Shown: positions 1-10,468 of the stretch, in pieces
Layout of the letters: each line of letters starts with the position of its first letter
Position numbering within the stretch: the first letter of the stretch is position 1
NCBI GenBank assembly: GCA_950295325.1
Contig: OX485803.1
Coordinates: 37,093,554 to 37,157,553 of the forward strand
Direction: 5' to 3'
From: Polytrichum commune
Taxonomy: Eukaryota > Streptophyta > Polytrichopsida > Polytrichales > Polytrichaceae
DNA: 64,000 nucleotides
Notes under the pieces: model-generated
What the model was told of the DNA's origin: nothing
The model's input: only the letters and a program-made list of their open reading frames with translations
Database searches by the model: none
Made by a program: the position numbers and the translations under genes

Positions 1-927
1 AAAGAAAAATGAGGAAGAAGAGAATCCGGAAAAAAGGGGGGAAGGGGTTTTTTTGAATTTTGGGAGATGGGCTGCCCGACCACTCCGGGCTGCCTTCGGG
101 CAATGCCATCAAACCCTCAAAAAAACGCGAAGGGTTTAAGTGGTCACAAAGATTTTTTTTGAATGGGGTGCCCATTGTGCCCGGTGCGCACCGGGCAGCC
201 CGGAAAATTAGGGATTCAGGGTGCTGAGGGTGTGGAGGGGATCAACTCACTGCGGCGCCTTGCATTGTGAGGACGAAGAGGGTGGCGGAAGCCCTGCCAC
301 GAAGTGATGCGCACTTTTGTTTTGAGATCCTAATGTTTGCGCTCAAAGGGAGATTACAAGGAGGAGAGGGTGCGAATAGGGGAGCGAGATGGCGATGGTG
401 ATGGAACTAGGGTTTTCCCGGAGTTGCGCCTGAGTCCTCCGCGCAGGTTAGTGCGATGCTGCAAGGTTTTTTCTGTGCACCTGTCGGTACATTGTTGCCG
501 GTGTTCAAGTAAGGGTACACATGCTGATTGCTTAGATCATCTAGTTGCTTCTTACTGTGTGCCCTGGACCTTTGCAAAATGGACACCGCATCTTCAGCTT
601 CAGTGCACCATTCTTGGGAGTTAGTGCCGATGCTGTAGTAAAAAATGACTAGATTTTTGCTACTCCGGAGGTCAAGGCTTCGCCGAGGAGGTGTCTGTTG
701 GTCTCTCTAGATAGTTCTACTCTCGGATCTAAGTATTTGAGTAGATTGAAGTAGGGATTTTAACGGCAAGAGGGGAGTAAGAGTAGGTAATGAAACATTC
801 ACACCTTTGCTGCTTACTTCGGGGAATCCAGGCTTCGCCGAAGTGGTGATTATCGAGGTCCTCTTTCTGTCTAGGCTCAGTAAGGTGGCTTTTTTTTGCG
901 AATCTACTTAATTTTGATGAGAGTTTC

Positions 928-1056
928 CATTTCAGATTATCAATTGCGAATCTGTTAAGGAGTTGTTTTGCCTACGAAATTTTGTTTGTAGTTATTCTGC
1001 TGGAAGTTCAGGCTCCGGTGACGTGTGTTCTTCGGTATAGGAGATTTTCGTGCAAG
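928..1056 (+). repeat. Left arm of a long inverted repeat
   Basis: About 128 bp that reappears in reverse complement at 3491-3618 with only a few mismatches. The two arms flank the kinesin and WD40 gene fragments. No convincing target-site duplication is visible outside the arms, so it is not proven to be a transposon terminus. Confidence 0.8.
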
Positions 1057-1229
1057 AGCAACAGCTTGCTGTGACGTTTATGTGTTGAAGATTCTTCTGC
1101 ATGATTGTATAACAGTATACGAATCATATTGGCCATAATATTGCTCAGGTTCCCGCCAGGAGTGGCACATTATCCCTGCATGGGTTGCTTCCACAGTATC
1201 CGGCAATGTTACGAGGAATTTGTGATGTA

Positions 1230-1735
1230 AATTTAGATTTATTTTGCAGAGATGGGATCCGGAGGTGAATCAGCAACAACTCCTTGAATGCGAATATGAC
1301 TTTTCTTGAAAGGATGTTTAGGGCATAATCTCGAATTCAAATCTGGACAAGTATCGTAGTTTCATTGTTGTCGGAGCTGATGTTGAAAGTTTCTGTGTGG
1401 GTGCAGTGCCCAACAGAGTAAGAGTGGAGGTGCGACTCCGCCCTAGGAATCCCGAGGAGTTAGTTGCAGATACAGATTTTGCTGATTGCGTGGAGCTTCA
1501 ACCTGAGGTACCTATCTACTTGAATGATAGGTAATATCTACTTGAATGAGTGTGTGGGTGAGTGTTCCAGCAATTTGGTTCCTTGGATGCTCATGCCTAT
1601 TGCGGATGCTGTGGTCTTCAGCTGAAAAGATTGAAGCTTCGGAAGAATATTTGGGATTGTGAGACCTACCAATTTGATGAAGTCCTCACGGAAACTGCCT
1701 CCCAGAAACGTGTTTATGAAGTGGTGGCAAATATA
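1230..1735 (+). pseudogene. Armadillo-repeat kinesin (ARK / KIN-UB type), 5' fragment
   Basis: The start of the kinesin motor of the plant armadillo-repeat kinesins, microtubule motors of cell growth. Two exons are readable. The first, ending at 1507 before GTACCT, encodes RVRVEVRLRPRNPEEL and then DFADCVELQPE. The second starts at 1622 after a CAG acceptor and encodes LKRLKLRK, then YQFDEVLTETASQKRVYEVV. Homology stops near 1730, exactly where the family continues to the P-loop GQTGTGKT, which is absent along with the rest of the motor, coiled coil and armadillo repeats. The first exon has stops upstream of the conserved block. The intron is kept, so the copy arose at the DNA level. The family call is confident; a function is excluded by truncation. 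Confidence 0.85.
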
Positions 1736-2150
1736 TACACTTTAATCCTAGGGTCTTTTATTGTTAAAAAGTGAACTTGCATAGGAGGAATTATGAAAAA
1801 TTTGGCTTAGAATTTGTTTGAGCTCACAAGTACATGGTCGCTTTTCTCAAAGGATACGTCACTTAATGGTTCCAATTTGTGAATGGAAAGTGAAAGGTAA
1901 GGAGAGGTCTTCCAGCTACATGCTGAGAATTTGTTCTGCAGGATGGTGTTTTTGCCCTACACTCTAATGCTTCTTTTTTTGGCTTTGTCATACCTTGAAT
2001 TCCACGTATTTCATTGAAGTCCCTACTTTGGCGTGTATTACTGCTTCCCTACTTTGCTGGTAGTTTGTAGGTAAATAGGCGAAACATCTGCAAAATTTTA
2101 AAAGATAGGAACCTCAAAGATTCCACTTCAAAGGTTTTTTGTTGGCTTGC

Positions 2151-2757
2151 AGAGTCCTGGATTGCTTACAGGGCCAAAAGGATTTGTACCAATATCACAA
2201 AACCCGATTTTTGATGTTGGAAAAGTAACATCTGAAGGTTGAGCTCCGACCCCCTCACAAAACAGTAGCATGCTGGTGATCATTTCTTTAAGAGAAGATA
2301 CCTTTTCTGCATGCAGATTTTGCATTTTTTGGATACTTGTGTACATTTGACTGACAAGATGCCAAGAAGCCATTTTAATGAGCATAAAAGGTCTTGGGGG
2401 ATCATTTATGTTCTTTAGGTGGTGATGTAATCTCTGCATTTTTAATGCTGTGATAGTATTGGTACATGATATCTGTATCTGGAATGGAGGTGACATTTAT
2501 TTTGATGCCTTCTATATATCCTGAATCTTACTTTTAATTGTTCTGTTTCACTAGAAGATTTGACTGATTATCCTATATTTTTTGTCTATGGGGGTCATGA
2601 TTGGATACTATATGTATTACACTGATCTACTATTTGCACAGGTTGTGCTTGTGTATAGTCCAGGTTTAGCCTGACCTGTTGCACTTGGATCTGGACCCTT
2701 CTAATCTTTTATTTTGACTTCTTGGTATGTGATTTTAGACAGTGTATGTTGATATGT

Positions 2758-2788
<31 letters not shown>

Positions 2789-3290
2789 CAAGTGGTCCAT
2801 TGTTCTTTCTAACACCTATTCAGACCTGTTCTCAGAAGTCTTTATCAGTGCTCACAATAGACAGTGGATGGTTAATATGTGCATCTTGCAGCTGCTTACT
2901 TGCTGTCTGCACAACAGACGCACGGGTGAAGCTGTATCGAGAGCCTTTTTGTGACTACATGCCTGAATGGGTGGAGGTTGAATCTCAACCCCTTTTGCAA
3001 GTCAATATTGCCTTTATTTATTGCATTTCTGGCATGCTAACATATTTTGCATTTATTGGGATGGTGTAGAGTCTCTACTTAGGACGACAGTATTAGATTG
3101 ATTTTGTACAATTGTCTATCCTTTGGATGCTCTGCATTTTGCTTGTCTATTTATGCTTTACACATATGACCCAAACTTGGTTGTAATCTGCAGGTAGGAG
3201 ATGTTACAGAGATGATGCATTCATGCTGCGTTGATAACAAGTTTCAAGAAGCAGATGTAGCTAGTGGAGCGTTTAGTAAGGTAGTCACTC
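2151..3290 (+). pseudogene. WD40 protein fragment (TFIIIC90 / At3g49400-like)
   Basis: Three separated exon-like blocks resemble a plant nuclear WD40 protein of the TFIIIC delta-subunit type. At 2151-2227, after a CAG, PGLLTGPKGFVPI matches the early beta-propeller. At about 2813-2985, TPIQTCS, then CLLAVCTTDARVKLYREPFC and EWVEV, match the next blades. At about 3193-3285, VGDVTEMM begins a further exon. The blocks are in order, on the same strand, and separated by intron-like AT-rich sequence. A TGA ends the first block and the second has frame noise. The remainder of the gene is missing. Family assignment rests on remembered conservation of the LLAVCTT..VKLYR..FC motif, so it is moderately certain. 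Confidence 0.6.
2757..2790. repeat. (CA)n/(TA)n microsatellite
   Basis: About 12 CA dinucleotides followed by TATATATA. Small open frames that cross it are not genes. Confidence 0.95.
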
Positions 3291-3490
3291 CTACAAATAA
3301 TGAGCCTTGACATTGATAAATGGAGTGCATGCAATCTAAACAGTAAGAACACCTCATATAGAGAAAATAGTGAGTCTTAAGAAGCTTGTTGTGGGCATTA
3401 CACCTAGAACATTCAGTTTGTGCTAAAATGAAACATAACCAGTCTGTCTCAGTCTAATTGGTGTGTATCTTTGGGTCCTGTGGCTAAAAG

Positions 3491-3618
3491 TTTGTGCATG
3501 ATCTCCAATACCGAAGAACACACGTCACCGGAGCATGAACTTCCAGCAGAATAACTACAAACAAAATTTCGTAGGCAAAACAACTCCTTAACAGATTCGC
3601 AATTGATAATCTGAAATG
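3491..3618 (-). repeat. Right arm of the long inverted repeat
   Basis: Reverse complement of 928-1056. The match runs from the GGTATTGGAGAT side through to CATTTCAG. Together the arms could form a hairpin enclosing about 2.4 kb of captured gene sequence. Confidence 0.8.
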
Positions 3619-5294
3619 TGCTATTGTGGTCTGGAAGTTGGTGGTTCCTGTAAAGAAAGTAGGGCATGATTGAATTTTTCACTAGTAGAGCAGAGCTTCT
3701 TGAATCTTGATGTCTGAAAGCTTGCTGTTTGAAACTTGGTGTCTTTATTCGATGAATAAGTTGTTGTTTCGGAATATAAGGTGCTGAAGTCGAAGTCTAC
3801 TTTCCTCATAAGATACTTGTAAATTTTGTTGCATCATAAGTGGAGAACAAAGAACGTGTAGGATTTGGGTGAAACTGGTGAAAGACCCAAGTGTTTCCAA
3901 ATCCAAGCGGTTACATGTTGATTCCTTTTAGATTATCTTGATTTGTGAGGGAAAATGTATGCATCCCAACGCCAAGTTATGTGGATGTTAGTGTCATGTC
4001 CAACTTCTGTGTGGGTTACTGGTTTATGCAACATGGTTTCAATGCCACGGTCCATCAGCACTAGCTTCCCATCAGCTTGTGAGGGCCCTTAAAACTCAAC
4101 TGAATGCTATATCTTGGATGCCACCAGTCTCTCAACTGACAACTAACTTTCACAATGATTTGTTTATGTCCAGTTATTTCCACAGTTTTGAGACTTTATC
4201 TTGGAGTGTTGTACATAAGCACACACTGAATTTGGGTACACTTTCTAAACCTCATGATTGTAGTTCATTGGCCTGATTTTAGAAAACAAAATATGCCTAA
4301 TAAAGAGTATTGTGAGGGTGGGCGAGGATTGTGTCACAAATGGTTTCTTTGCACCAAGGTACTGAGGCCTTAAAATTATAGTGCAAGAATCTGTTTGTAT
4401 TCCAAGAAGGTTCAGTAGTTTAGAAAGAAATTCCATAGATTAGCATTTTTATAGTATACCTCACTTTGAATTATGACTCCTTCATTACTCTGTCTTTATT
4501 TTTTTAGTAGTATCCATTTTACACTCTGTTCCTTATAGATTCACCAAAGATCTCCACATTGGGTTTGAATTTTGGATCCCTAAGTGATGTAGTTTATTGC
4601 ACTCAAATTTTACCCAAATTTCATTCAAATATAGATGTCTATTTAAAATAAGTAAACACATTGTGCCTGCTTACCTTACCCTGCAGGGTTTAAACTCCTT
4701 TCACTGCTAACTCATCTTTTGGCTAATGAGTGATTCAGCATTGATTCACTCATAAATTCAGCCTTTTGGGTCTTGCAATCACAATTTTTGGAAATATGAA
4801 AAGAGCAATTTTTTTTTACTTTTAGATTATCTTAATGTGATGAAAATCATTTGCAGTAATTGAGGAGAACTTTGTGGCCATTCTCCACAGCGGTCCATAA
4901 GGTGTGTCCCGCAATTGGTGTCAATTTCAGCAACTACATTTGTCTTCTGTTATTGGCAACCCCAAACCTTGTTTCATGCAATATTTATTTATCGATGTAA
5001 AGGTTGGTTTGATTCCGAGAGAGTGCAGATGTGATTCGCACACTTGTAAACATTCATGTTGCGCAGGTGGAACCTGCACTTTAAGTTGCAACCAGGGTGA
5101 GTGATATTGCATAGAATTGATCGGAGTGACTCTTCCCAAAGTCACTTCCATGGTTAGGCATTGGTTGAGGCTTGCAATATATATTCTCGCAGGTTTAAGG
5201 CTGGGAAGCTCCAAAACCAGCATTAAGTGACATATGTGGTGACATTTGGTTGTCTGTTGTCACGCATTATGGGCTATGGGGTTTTAGTTTACAC
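3619..5294. other. Non-coding stretch, nothing recognised
   Basis: AT-rich sequence with only short, unconserved open frames. I found no CACTACAAG terminus here that would mark the left end of the CACTA element whose right end lies at 10051. Confidence 0.5.
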
Positions 5295-8200
5295 ATGGCT
5301 AGAGGAGAGGTTAGCAGTGAGGAGAGCACCGAGGTTGAATCGTCCGCCGCCCCCAGCCACGATGAGAGCGACAACGATGATAGCAGCGATAAGGACAGTG
5401 GAGCTCGAAGTGGACAGAGAGGTGCAGAAGAGGAACCCAATGCATACGAGGCTCAGAGACAACAACGAATCAGGCGGAATTTTGAGGTTTTCTCTGAGTT
5501 GGGCGTAGCTAAACTAGCATCTCAAATGACAACAGAGGAGCGACGGATTGCTACCGGCAAGTGCGTATGTGGGTTGTTGTGCCTACCATCCTACTCCCTT
5601 TACTTATTCAAAATTGCACTTGAATGCCCGCAATATCGACTGTTGTTTTAGAAGGCATATTAGGATTGATGTCTGACATGTTTTTCGTTCTAGGGACGTC
5701 CTTCTTCCGAGCAAGGGAGGGCGGGTGCCCAATCACAAGCCCTCCACATCACATTGCGAACCTCTTCCTAGAGGTCGGGTGACTAGAGCAAATGCCAAAG
5801 CAGTCCAGGATGGAGCTCGCACGGCGGGGGGTGTGGAAGAGGAGGATTCTCAAAAGACGGAGTCCGAGGAGGAGCGACCAGCAAGTCCGCTTCATCAAGT
5901 GCATGCAAAGGTACATATCGTTCACACATAACTCCAGTTCCTTAGTCCATGCCTTTAAGAGCATTCATTCTCATGAACTATTCAACTATATCACTAGCGG
6001 TAGTGAAGTCTTTCACAATGTGCACTGCATTGATCATTGTCACCAACGATATGACTACCAGTAGTGATAGTCACCAACGATATGACTACCACTAGTCATT
6101 GTCACCGATTTTGTTACTAGCAGAACTAATTCACATTGAAATCGTTTACTAGCATAAGTGCTGAATTGTGTCACTTACTCGAGATGCAGGGAGAGCGCAT
6201 AACCACAGAGCCCAGAATTTGGGAGAGGAGAAAGGACCGAGGAGTTTCAGGGTTTATTGCGCCCAAACCCCCATCACAAATAACAAATAGGATTGATGCA
6301 CAGAAACGTACGAGAATGGCGGATGACACGTTTGAGGACGACACTGCCCACGACTACTTGAAGGAGGATGTCGGACTCGATGATTTGGTCATTCCGTGTT
6401 CTGCCGTTGATAACCTTGCAGGTGACGATCTCAGCGATGGAGTGAAAGGAGCAACCAAGCCTCTGCAAGTGCAAATGGCGGAGCTTGAGGTGGAGCTCCT
6501 AACTGCGAAGCGTGCTTTGTTGCAAACTCAGAGTGCACAGCATGCTCTAGGGTCACTCGGAGGTGCAAGTGCTTGCAGGGATGCGCCACTTCGGAGTTAT
6601 GCATCCGAACAACGCAGTCGGAGGCGTCGAATATCCAAACAACAACAAGACGAGGTTGTTGTGAGGGAGCAGCGAGGTAAGAAGAGGTACAGCGTAGACG
6701 TCGACATGAAAGGTAATCCCTGTGGCCAAAATCGATCCTTGTGGTTGACATGTCTAAGGGGGCATTCACAGGACGTGGACTTTAGTGAGGACAACTACAA
6801 TGCACATAAGACCTCTATGCTCTTAAACATAAAGCAACGAGTGGATAATACCTTTGAATACGAGGGAGGTTTGGGGAGAGTTACAGAGGAAGCCTTCCAT
6901 TCAATTTTGAAAGGGCAACTAAAAATCAAGCGCTACCAACTCAAGAAGGCACTGCTAGCAGGCAAGGCTAAACCGAAACACATTCGGCAGGACCACTGGG
7001 TAAACTTGTCCAGGTTGATATCTGAGGATCGCAAGATGAAAGAGGCAGAGCGGTTGAAGACAAATCGCGCATCGGCGAAGAGATCGTCGTTGTTGGGCCG
7101 CAGCGAAGACGACTTGACAACCAACTTGGTAACATCTGAACTATGAAGTTTTCATGTGAATATGATTTTCGTGAATTCATTGTTTCCATATGCAATCAAA
7201 ACTAATGCAAGGTTGGGAAAAAATGAATGACCACAGAGCTCAGACTTGGAGAGGGCGCCAACAGGGTCAGAGTTTGAAGCACACCTTCAACCGCGGAGGG
7301 AGGAGGAAAAACGGCGGGCAGGCATGAGCCATATGTCCTCTGGATCCCGAGGAGGATCTAGATTGGACCTTGACTCTCCTTCAAGTCGAGTCTCGAACGT
7401 AGGTGAGAATCGTGACCTACACAAGCGGATGTTAGGGCTGGAGGAGAGTATCAAACTTATCATGGCAGCTCTTAAAATCGGAAATGTGGGAAGCACACAA
7501 ACCATGTCTGACAATATCGCAAGGGTGGAGACCTTGGACATTGCGAGGGAGGACATTGGAGGGGTGGAGAGCTTGAACAATGTGAAGGAGGACATTGAAG
7601 GGGTGGAGGACATATCCACAGCGCCGGAGAATACTGGAGGTGTCAATAACACGGAGAGCGCACAAGAGAAGATAGGAGGATTTGAGAACTCAGAAACCTT
7701 GGTCCCGAGCATTGGAGCACTGCAAGGAGATAGTAACGTGAGAAAGTTTTCTTAAGAACGTGGACCCACTAATACTCTTGCAGTTGTAATGTTTGATATT
7801 ATCATAACTAGTATTAGTGATGATCTGCAATGTTTCCACTAGTTGTAGTCATGTTCGAAAATGCAAGGACTCCAAGTAGTCATATTGGAGATATAATGAC
7901 CAGCATTAGTCACTCACTGAAAGTAATGACTAGTAGTAGTCATGTTGACGGAGCTAAATGCAAAGTATACCCGAAAAAATGAGTGATTTTTATTCTTAGA
8001 GGCAAAGGTCGATTTATATGAAATAACAATGAGCGAACAAAAATTCTTGCAGAATGGGGTGACAACGACAATCGAACCTGAAAAGAAAAGCGAGGGAGTA
8101 GCCACAAAGGAGAAGGATGATGGTAAAGAAGGGGACAAAATATCTTTGCGGGAGGAGCTTCAAAAAGGTCGAAGAAAGAGAGCCCGCATTTCGGAGGTTG

Positions 8201-8815
8201 AGAAACTCCAAATTGCAGGAGAAAGTCAGGTAAGTCCAACGAAACTAAGGGCAGCTGCAGGGGAGCAGAAGAGGCCACGGACGAAGATTGCGCAACAGAA
8301 ACCCCCGAAAGGAAATATAGGAACTGGGAAAATGGCCGGGGCAGTTGATAGCCGTAGGCAACATGAGGGAGGAACCTCTAAAAATGTAAGCATATTAACC
8401 AAACTTTGACCTTCTCTATTACTTTCCGTTTTGAACCATAGGCTTCATGCATGTAGCATTCATAAGTTTTTGATTCATGTGCTCTTGACAAGTGCAGGCA
8501 GTCATAGAGACCGAGGCATCGTCCTACACATTCTCAGTATCGGATGTTGTGGAGATTATGGGATATGGGGTGGGTGAGGAAGGTAAATTAGTTGCACACG
8601 GGAAGGTGATGAATCTTGAAGGAGGAACGGTGCACGGAGTTCCTATTTACCAAGGGTGTGTATCCGTGGAGGTAAACAAAAGCATCGACGATGAATATGT
8701 ACTTTTTGCGAGTGTGGAAATGGATGACCCACCCATACGGAAGATTGGGGAAGCTGTGGGGAACTTCATCATGTGGCCCACCGAGTTCTTACGCCCAGCA
8801 TGTGTGCAACTGTAG
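5295..8815 (+). CDS. Plant transposase (Ptta/En/Spm)-like, DUF8039 protein, six exons
   Basis: Proposed exons are 5295-5560, 5694-5910, 6190-7128, 7237-7737, 8053-8385 and 8498-8815. All have GT/AG borders. Intron 1 splits an AAG codon and the rest are phase 0, giving 857 aa with no internal stop. The N-terminus is Ser/Asp/Glu-rich, followed by YEAQRQQRIRRN, a motif common in this family. Exon 3 carries the Transposase_24-like block (DHWVNLSRLISEDRK, then NRASAKRSS). Exon 4 is a degenerate repeat of acidic GVE units. Exon 5 is Lys/Arg-rich. The last exon matches DUF8039 (LVAHGKVM, VHGVPIYQGCVSVEV, VGNFIMWP). Such proteins probably bind transposon DNA; catalytic activity is not shown. The ATG at 5295 is the last in-frame Met before the acidic region; an in-frame ATG at 5250 is an alternative. 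Confidence 0.75.
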
Positions 8816-10040
8816 TTACGTATACCAAATATATGTTGGATATAGGGTGGTTGTGTGCAATAGGAAACCGCAAAGAGGTGTGAGATTTTATTTTGTAGAT
8901 GTGCAATGTCTCCCAGTGGATTTTTGACAAGGCATTGACTATGCTTTGTCATTTGTTGTAGTGATTTTTATGAATATATCGACGAAACAGTTTCAGTTTG
9001 AACAGTCTACCAAGTCATGACAATCACTATTAACAGTCGTGTATTGATATGCAATGCCTATTTGCAATGTTTATATGACAGCACATCATGGAACTCAATG
9101 TGTAGTCATGCGATGTAGTGAAGTAATCCTAATCGATGACTACGCCTAGTTTCCTTATAGAAGAAAAGTTGTAATGCAAAACGCAATGTTGTTTCAAAAT
9201 GTCACTATTTGTAGTCATATGCGAAGACCATATGCACTCATTGCAAATGAGCAAATATTTTGTATTGTAGTGCAATATTGAAATATATTGACTATGTTTA
9301 GTCACATGTTGGAAGGTGTCCTAATATGATGACTACGTTTTCCAATATGTTGGTGCGCAAAATGTTTGTCAATCATGACAATGTGTAGTCAACATATACG
9401 GAGCAAAAGAGTTAATCCGATGATATTGATAACCATTGAGCTTATTGACGAACATTATGACTACATATAATGACCTAAATGACTACACATAATGGCTACA
9501 AATAATGACTACATATAATGGCCTAAATGAAAACAGATACAATTGCACAAAAAATATAAACCAGCCTCTCAAAATATAAAGCTTCAAATGAATGTACATT
9601 TTCGAAGAAATCATGTATAATGTGACTGTTCTTTGTTGCAATATGACTAAAACCAGTAGTTAATGACCAAATGCACATCAGAAATGAACAATGCCAAAGT
9701 TGACCGTGTAGTCATACAAATACAAAACATCATTAATTACAGTCTTGTAGTGATGACTAATTCCAATGGAATGACATTACTACACATGACTATAAATGGT
9801 CACACATTAATGACTAGATATAGTGAGAAACGACGGGGCGTTGAGGGGCGGCCCAAAACGAGGTCCCAAAACCTCATGGGGAACGCTCCATTGGGAACAA
9901 AAACTGTCCGATATGACTGTAGTCATTTTGTCTAGAACGACTTGTCCGACATGACCAAGTTTCGGACTAGAAACGGTGTTAGTCATCTGTTTACTTTACT
10001 ACCGGATTTAGTCAGAAATCCCAGTCATTTTTCCGTGTTC
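8816..10040. repeat. CACTA subterminal repeat region
   Basis: Non-coding 1.2 kb in which ATGACTA, TGACTAC and the complement TAGTCAT recur many times, for example around 9470-9510, 9650-9810 and 9910-9965. Subterminal arrays of a short motif bound by the element's own protein are characteristic of En/Spm elements. Similar copies occur in introns 2 (6050-6120) and 4 (7790-7940) of the gene upstream. Confidence 0.7.
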
Positions 10041-10054
10041 TCCTTGTAGTGAAG
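10041..10054 (-). other. CACTA right terminus and possible TSD
   Basis: TCCTTGTAGTG ends at 10051, complementary to a CACTACAAGGA start. The next bases, AAG (10052-10054), would be one copy of the 3-bp target duplication. Confidence 0.7.
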
Positions 10055-10062
10055 GTGCAAAA

Positions 10063-10468
10063 GTTTACGGACGCGCGTCCGTAAACCTCAATGTAGATGA
10101 AATAGGTCAAGTATAATTCTCACTGCAATAGATATCCAATCAAGCAAGAGGTTAAAGGTTTACGGACGCGCGTCCGTAAACCTTAATGTACATGAAATAG
10201 CTGAAGTATAATTCTCACAACAATAGATATCCAATCAAGCAAGAGGTTTAAGGTTTACGGACGCGCGTCCGTAAACCTCAATGTAAATGAAATAACTCAA
10301 GTATAATTCTCACAAAAATACATATCCAATCAAGCAAGAGGTTTAAGGTTTACGGACGCGTGTCCGTAAACCTCAATGTACATGAAATAGCTCAAGTGCA
10401 ATTCTCACAGAAATAGATATCCAACCAAGCAAGAGGTTTAAGGTTTACGGACGCACGTCCGTAAACCT
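10063..10468. repeat. 95-bp tandem array carrying a CpG-rich palindrome
   Basis: Five palindromes at 10063-10086, 10155-10184, 10251-10278, 10346-10373 and 10441-10468, exactly 95 bp apart. The spacer is conserved (ATGAAATAG, then AATTCTCAC and CAATCAAGCAAGAGG). The first three are perfect inverted palindromes of 24, 30 and 28 bp. The last two each carry one transition in the central CGCGCG. The array starts 12 bp beyond the CACTA terminus. Confidence 0.95.

Larger units (their letters stand above)
5295..10051 (+). mobile_element. CACTA (En/Spm) DNA transposon, right part; left end not found
   Basis: Three things agree. First, the coding gene at 5295-8815 belongs to a family carried by plant En/Spm elements. 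Second, the introns and the 8.8-10.0 kb flank are full of short ATGACTA/TAGTCAT repeats in both orientations, as in CACTA subterminal regions. Third, the sequence ends ...CTCCTTGTAGTG at 10051, the complement of a CACTACAAGGAG terminus, followed by AAG, which could be one copy of a 3-bp target duplication. I see no matching left terminus or TNPD-type transposase in this window. The start given is only the start codon; the element may be truncated, or may extend left and include the kinesin and WD40 fragments. Confidence 0.7.

Noticed and set aside
2128-2496. A minus-strand frame of 122 codons
   Set aside because: It lies opposite a WD40-like exon and has no recognisable features.
7940-8278. 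Minus-strand frames opposite exon 5 of the CACTA gene
   Set aside because: Antisense to a Lys/Arg/Glu-rich exon. No features of their own.
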